64,000 bases of DNA from Kitasatospora cheerisanensis KCTC 2395 (lineage in GTDB: Bacteria > Actinomycetota > Actinomycetes > Streptomycetales > Streptomycetaceae), in assembly GCF_000696185.1 (NCBI RefSeq), contig NZ_KK853997.1, positions 7,241,548 to 7,305,547 on the forward strand. The letters run 5' to 3'. Below the pieces are notes generated by a model that worked only from the letters and a program-made list of their open reading frames with translations, did not search any database and was not told the origin of the DNA. The translations under genes and the position numbers were made by a program. Of this stretch, positions 61,769 to 64,000 are shown in pieces; the stretch's first letter is position 1; the number at the start of each line of letters is the position of its first letter.

Positions 61769-62706
61769 ATGGCAGGTCGGTCGGTCACCGTGGTCGGGGA
61801 GTGCGTCGCCGACGCGTTCGTGGAGCGCGGGGCGGCGCGGCCGGGGAGTTGGCGCTGCGGGTGCTGCCGGGCGGCGGCCCCGCGAACACGGCGGTGGCGC
61901 TGGCGCGCCTCGGCACACCCACCCGGTTCCTCGGCCGGATCTCCGCCGACCCGTTCGGCGAGCTGTTCCGCGCCCACCTGGCGGGCTCCGGAGTGGACCT
62001 GTCGGGCGCGGTCCGGGCCGCCGAGCCGAGCACCCTGGCGCTGGCCGCGCTCGACGCCGAGGGCCACGCCGCCTACTCCTTCCACGCCGAGGGCACCGCC
62101 GACTGGCAGTGGACGGAACGGGAGTTGGCGGCGGCCCGCACCGACGGGGCGGTGTGCGTGCACACCGGATCGCTGGCCCTGGTGCGCGAGCCGGGCGGCC
62201 CGCGGATCGAGGAGCTGCTGGCCGAGGTGCGGGCCGCCGCCACCGTCTCGATCGACCCGAACGTCCGCCCGCTGCTGGTCGAACCCGCCGCCTACCGGCG
62301 GCGGTTGGCCCGCTGGTGCGAACTCGCCGACCTGCTGCGGCTGAGCGCCGACGACCTGGCGCTGCTGCTGCCCGGCGCCACCCCCGAACAGGCCTGCGAC
62401 CGGTGGCACGAGGCCGGCGCCCCACTGGTGGTGGTCACCCTGGCCGAGCGCGGCGCGCTCGCCTCGCTGAACGGCCGTCGGGTCCGGGTGCCCGCACCGC
62501 CCACCACCGTGGTCGACACCGTCGGGGCGGGCGACTCGTTCACCGCGGGCCTGCTCCACTCGCTCGCCGAACAGGGCCGCCTGGGCGGCCGGTTGGACGC
62601 CCTGACGGTCGAGGAGCTGGAGCGGGCCTGCCGCTTCGCCGCCCGGGTGGCGGCCCGGACGGTGGCGGTGGCCGGCGCGAACCCGCCCCGGGCCGAGGAG
62701 CTCTGA
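61769..62706 (+). CDS. PfkB-family carbohydrate kinase, N-terminal frame change
   Basis: The protein of about 313 residues starts MAGRSVTVVGECVADAFVER with a GGGAGG site, then changes frame near 61845 (one missing base) into LRVLPGGGPANTAVALARLG, FLGRISADPFGE, the Asp-containing loop SIDPNVRP and the signature DTVGAGDSFTAGLL, where Asp in GAGDS is the catalytic base. Fructokinase- or ribokinase-like activity is likely. It is divergent from the cellulase across CebR boxes and may share cellobiose-linked control. Confidence 0.86.
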
Positions 62707-62733
62707 GCATCCGGGCCGGCACCGCGAGAACGG

Positions 62734-64000
62734 TCAGGAGTTGAGCGCCGACCACTGCCAGACGCCGCCGACCCGGACGTACAGACGGTGGTTCAGGGTG
62801 TCGACGGCGAGGGTGCCGTTGGCCGGGGTGCGGTTGAACGAGGCGTCCGAGACCGGGCCGTTGACCAGGCGCAGCGGCGGGTTGGGGGCGTTGGTGGTCG
62901 GCACCGTGCCGCTGAACTGGGCGCCGGTGTTGGCGTAGGTGTTCTCCAGCCGGTAGTCGCCCGGGTCGGCGTTGGCCTCGAAGTACACGTGGGCGCCGAG
63001 CGGGGCGGTGCCGTACAGGCCGATCACGTCGCGCAGCACCGCGGTGGCGCCCTTGCCCGCGTACACGGTGAGGCCCGAATTGACGGTCGCCACCGAGCCG
63101 TTGGCGATCAGCACGTTCTCCAGGCTGGAGGCGACGCCGGCCCAGGTGATGATGTTCTGCGCGGCCTTGTCGCCGGTGGAGGCGAAGTTGCCCGCGTAGC
63201 AGTAGATGTCGCGGGCGTGCACGTGCTTGGAGGAGGCGTCGACCTTCAGGTGCGGTCCGCGCAGCAGTTGGGAGGTCTCGAACTTGCAGTCCGTCAGGTA
63301 GATGCCGTTCGGGTTGTTGGTGGAGCCGGTGCCCGCGGCGATCCACACCGCGCCGGTGCCGAAGGCCTCGAACCGGCAGCCCGTCAGATGGACCTGGTTG
63401 GTGTTGTCCTGGCTGGAGCCCCAGCCGGAGGCGGCGGAGGCGTTGCGCAGCCACAGGTTGGGGCGCGGGTCGGCGATGGTGCCGGTGCTGGACTCCACCA
63501 CCAGGTTGGAGATCCGCGAGTCCCACAGTTCGACGCCGTCGATGCAGGTGTCCAGGTTGCTGGTGATGTAGACGTCCCGGACCACGGTGTTGTCGTTGTA
63601 GTAGAGCTCCAGCACCAGGCCGGTGCGGCCGCTGCCGTTGAAGCCGAGGTCCTCCACCGCGCAGTACCGGCGGTGGGTCGCGCCGGTGGCGTCCGGGCCG
63701 GCGCCGGAGATCCGCAGCAGGATGCCGTTGTCGCCCTTCACCAGCATCGACGCCTTGCTGCCCGCGCCGACCAGGTGGATCCCGTTGCCGCCGACGGTGA
63801 GCGCCGGGGCGGTGGACGTCGGCAGCACCAGGTACGTGCCGGCCGGGAAGTACACGGTGCCGCCGCCCGCCTGGGCCGCCGCGTCGAGCGCGCTCTGCAC
63901 GGCCGCCGTGTCGTTGCTCGTGCCGTCGCCCTTCGCACCGTGGTCGCGGACGTTGAACCAGTCGCCGGGGCCGCCGGTGGCGGTGGTGAACGCACCGGCG
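62734..64000 (-). CDS. Pectate-lyase-superfamily beta-helix protein, 5' end beyond the window
   Basis: The reading frame stays open to the window edge, so the start is missing. The visible part of about 420 residues begins near WFNVRDHGAKGDGTSNDTAA, the Pectate_lyase_3 signature, then AQAGGGTVYFPAGTYLV, followed by a right-handed beta-helix with many Asn-rich turns (IDGVELWDSRISNLVVESS, GCRFEAFGTGAVW). The last 60 residues form a different segment (FNRTPANGTLAVDTLNHRLYVRVGGVWQWSALN), like phage tail-type ends. It is probably secreted and acts on a polysaccharide. The stop at 62734 lies 27 bases from the kinase stop. Confidence 0.82.
   Translation of the reverse strand, partial: AGAFTTATGGPGDWFNVRDHGAKGDGTSNDTAAVQSALDAAAQAGGGTVYFPAGTYLVLPTSTAPALTVGGNGIHLVGAGSKASMLVKGDNGILLRISGAGPDATGATHRRYCAVEDLGFNGSGRTGLVLELYYNDNTVVRDVYITSNLDTCIDGVELWDSRISNLVVESSTGTIADPRPNLWLRNASAASGWGSSQDNTNQVHLTGCRFEAFGTGAVWIAAGTGSTNNPNGIYLTDCKFETSQLLRGPHLKVDASSKHVHARDIYCYAGNFASTGDKAAQNIITWAGVASSLENVLIANGSVATVNSGLTVYAGKGATAVLRDVIGLYGTAPLGAHVYFEANADPGDYRLENTYANTGAQFSGTVPTTNAPNPPLRLVNGPVSDASFNRTPANGTLAVDTLNHRLYVRVGGVWQWSALNS

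Overview
The window is about 73% G+C with strongly GC-biased third codon positions, frequent GTG starts and short 4-base ATGA/GTGA gene overlaps. It carries typical actinomycete families: WhiB-like, SigB/RsbV/RsbW-like, SpoIIE phosphatases, DUF6230/DUF6114, MptB, a bL37-like ribosomal peptide and CebR-type operators. It looks like chromosomal DNA of Streptomyces, Kitasatospora or a close relative. No rRNA, tRNA, CRISPR array, prophage or intact insertion sequence was seen.

Layout. 0.1-5.3 kb: a sulfide/persulfide locus with two rhodaneses, a TauE/SafE exporter, a CstB-like persulfide dioxygenase-rhodanese, two near-identical CstR-like repressors in opposite orientation and four copies of a 16-bp ATAC...GTAT operator. 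5.4-7.3 kb: an acyltransferase/GNAT pair resembling ornithine-lipid synthases. 7.6-11.6 kb: two polyprenol-dependent mannosyltransferases and a DUF4037 gene. 12.7-18.8 kb: a carbohydrate catabolic block (glycerate kinase, sugar-phosphate isomerase/epimerase, DUF993, Gfo/Idh/MocA oxidoreductase) facing a LacI regulator, with four GGAAAGCGCTTTCC-type operators between them. 19.0-25.0 kb: a MarR regulator and a divergent molybdopterin oxidoreductase operon (membrane subunit, catalytic subunit, four-cluster ferredoxin, Rieske protein, small membrane protein). 25.1-29.9 kb: a SHOCT protein and two SpoIIE-type phosphatases. 30-38 kb: assorted enzymes and regulators, including an Acg-like nitroreductase behind a DosR-like box. 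38-43 kb: DedA, EtfBA, and a flavoprotein-methyltransferase fusion divergent from an XRE-cupin regulator. 43.2-47 kb: secreted proteins and DUF6230/DUF6114 proteins whose divergent promoters share a 17-bp element. 47-53 kb: 5-oxoprolinase subunits and a MoxR ATPase/DUF2201 trio. 53-58 kb: an MpaB-type oxygenase, bL37, a WhiB-like protein and a SigB partner-switch set. 58-64 kb: a MarR/methyltransferase pair, a GH5-CBM2 cellulase with CebR boxes, a PfkB kinase and a truncated pectate-lyase-fold protein.

About 18-20 coding regions change reading frame once or twice. Nearly every change equals one missing base inside a G/C-rich run, and protein similarity carries on in the new frame. This pattern fits base-calling or assembly error better than mass pseudogenization. 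I therefore give the probable full extent of each affected gene and say where the frame breaks. All functional calls are from reading the translated sequence; no database search was run.
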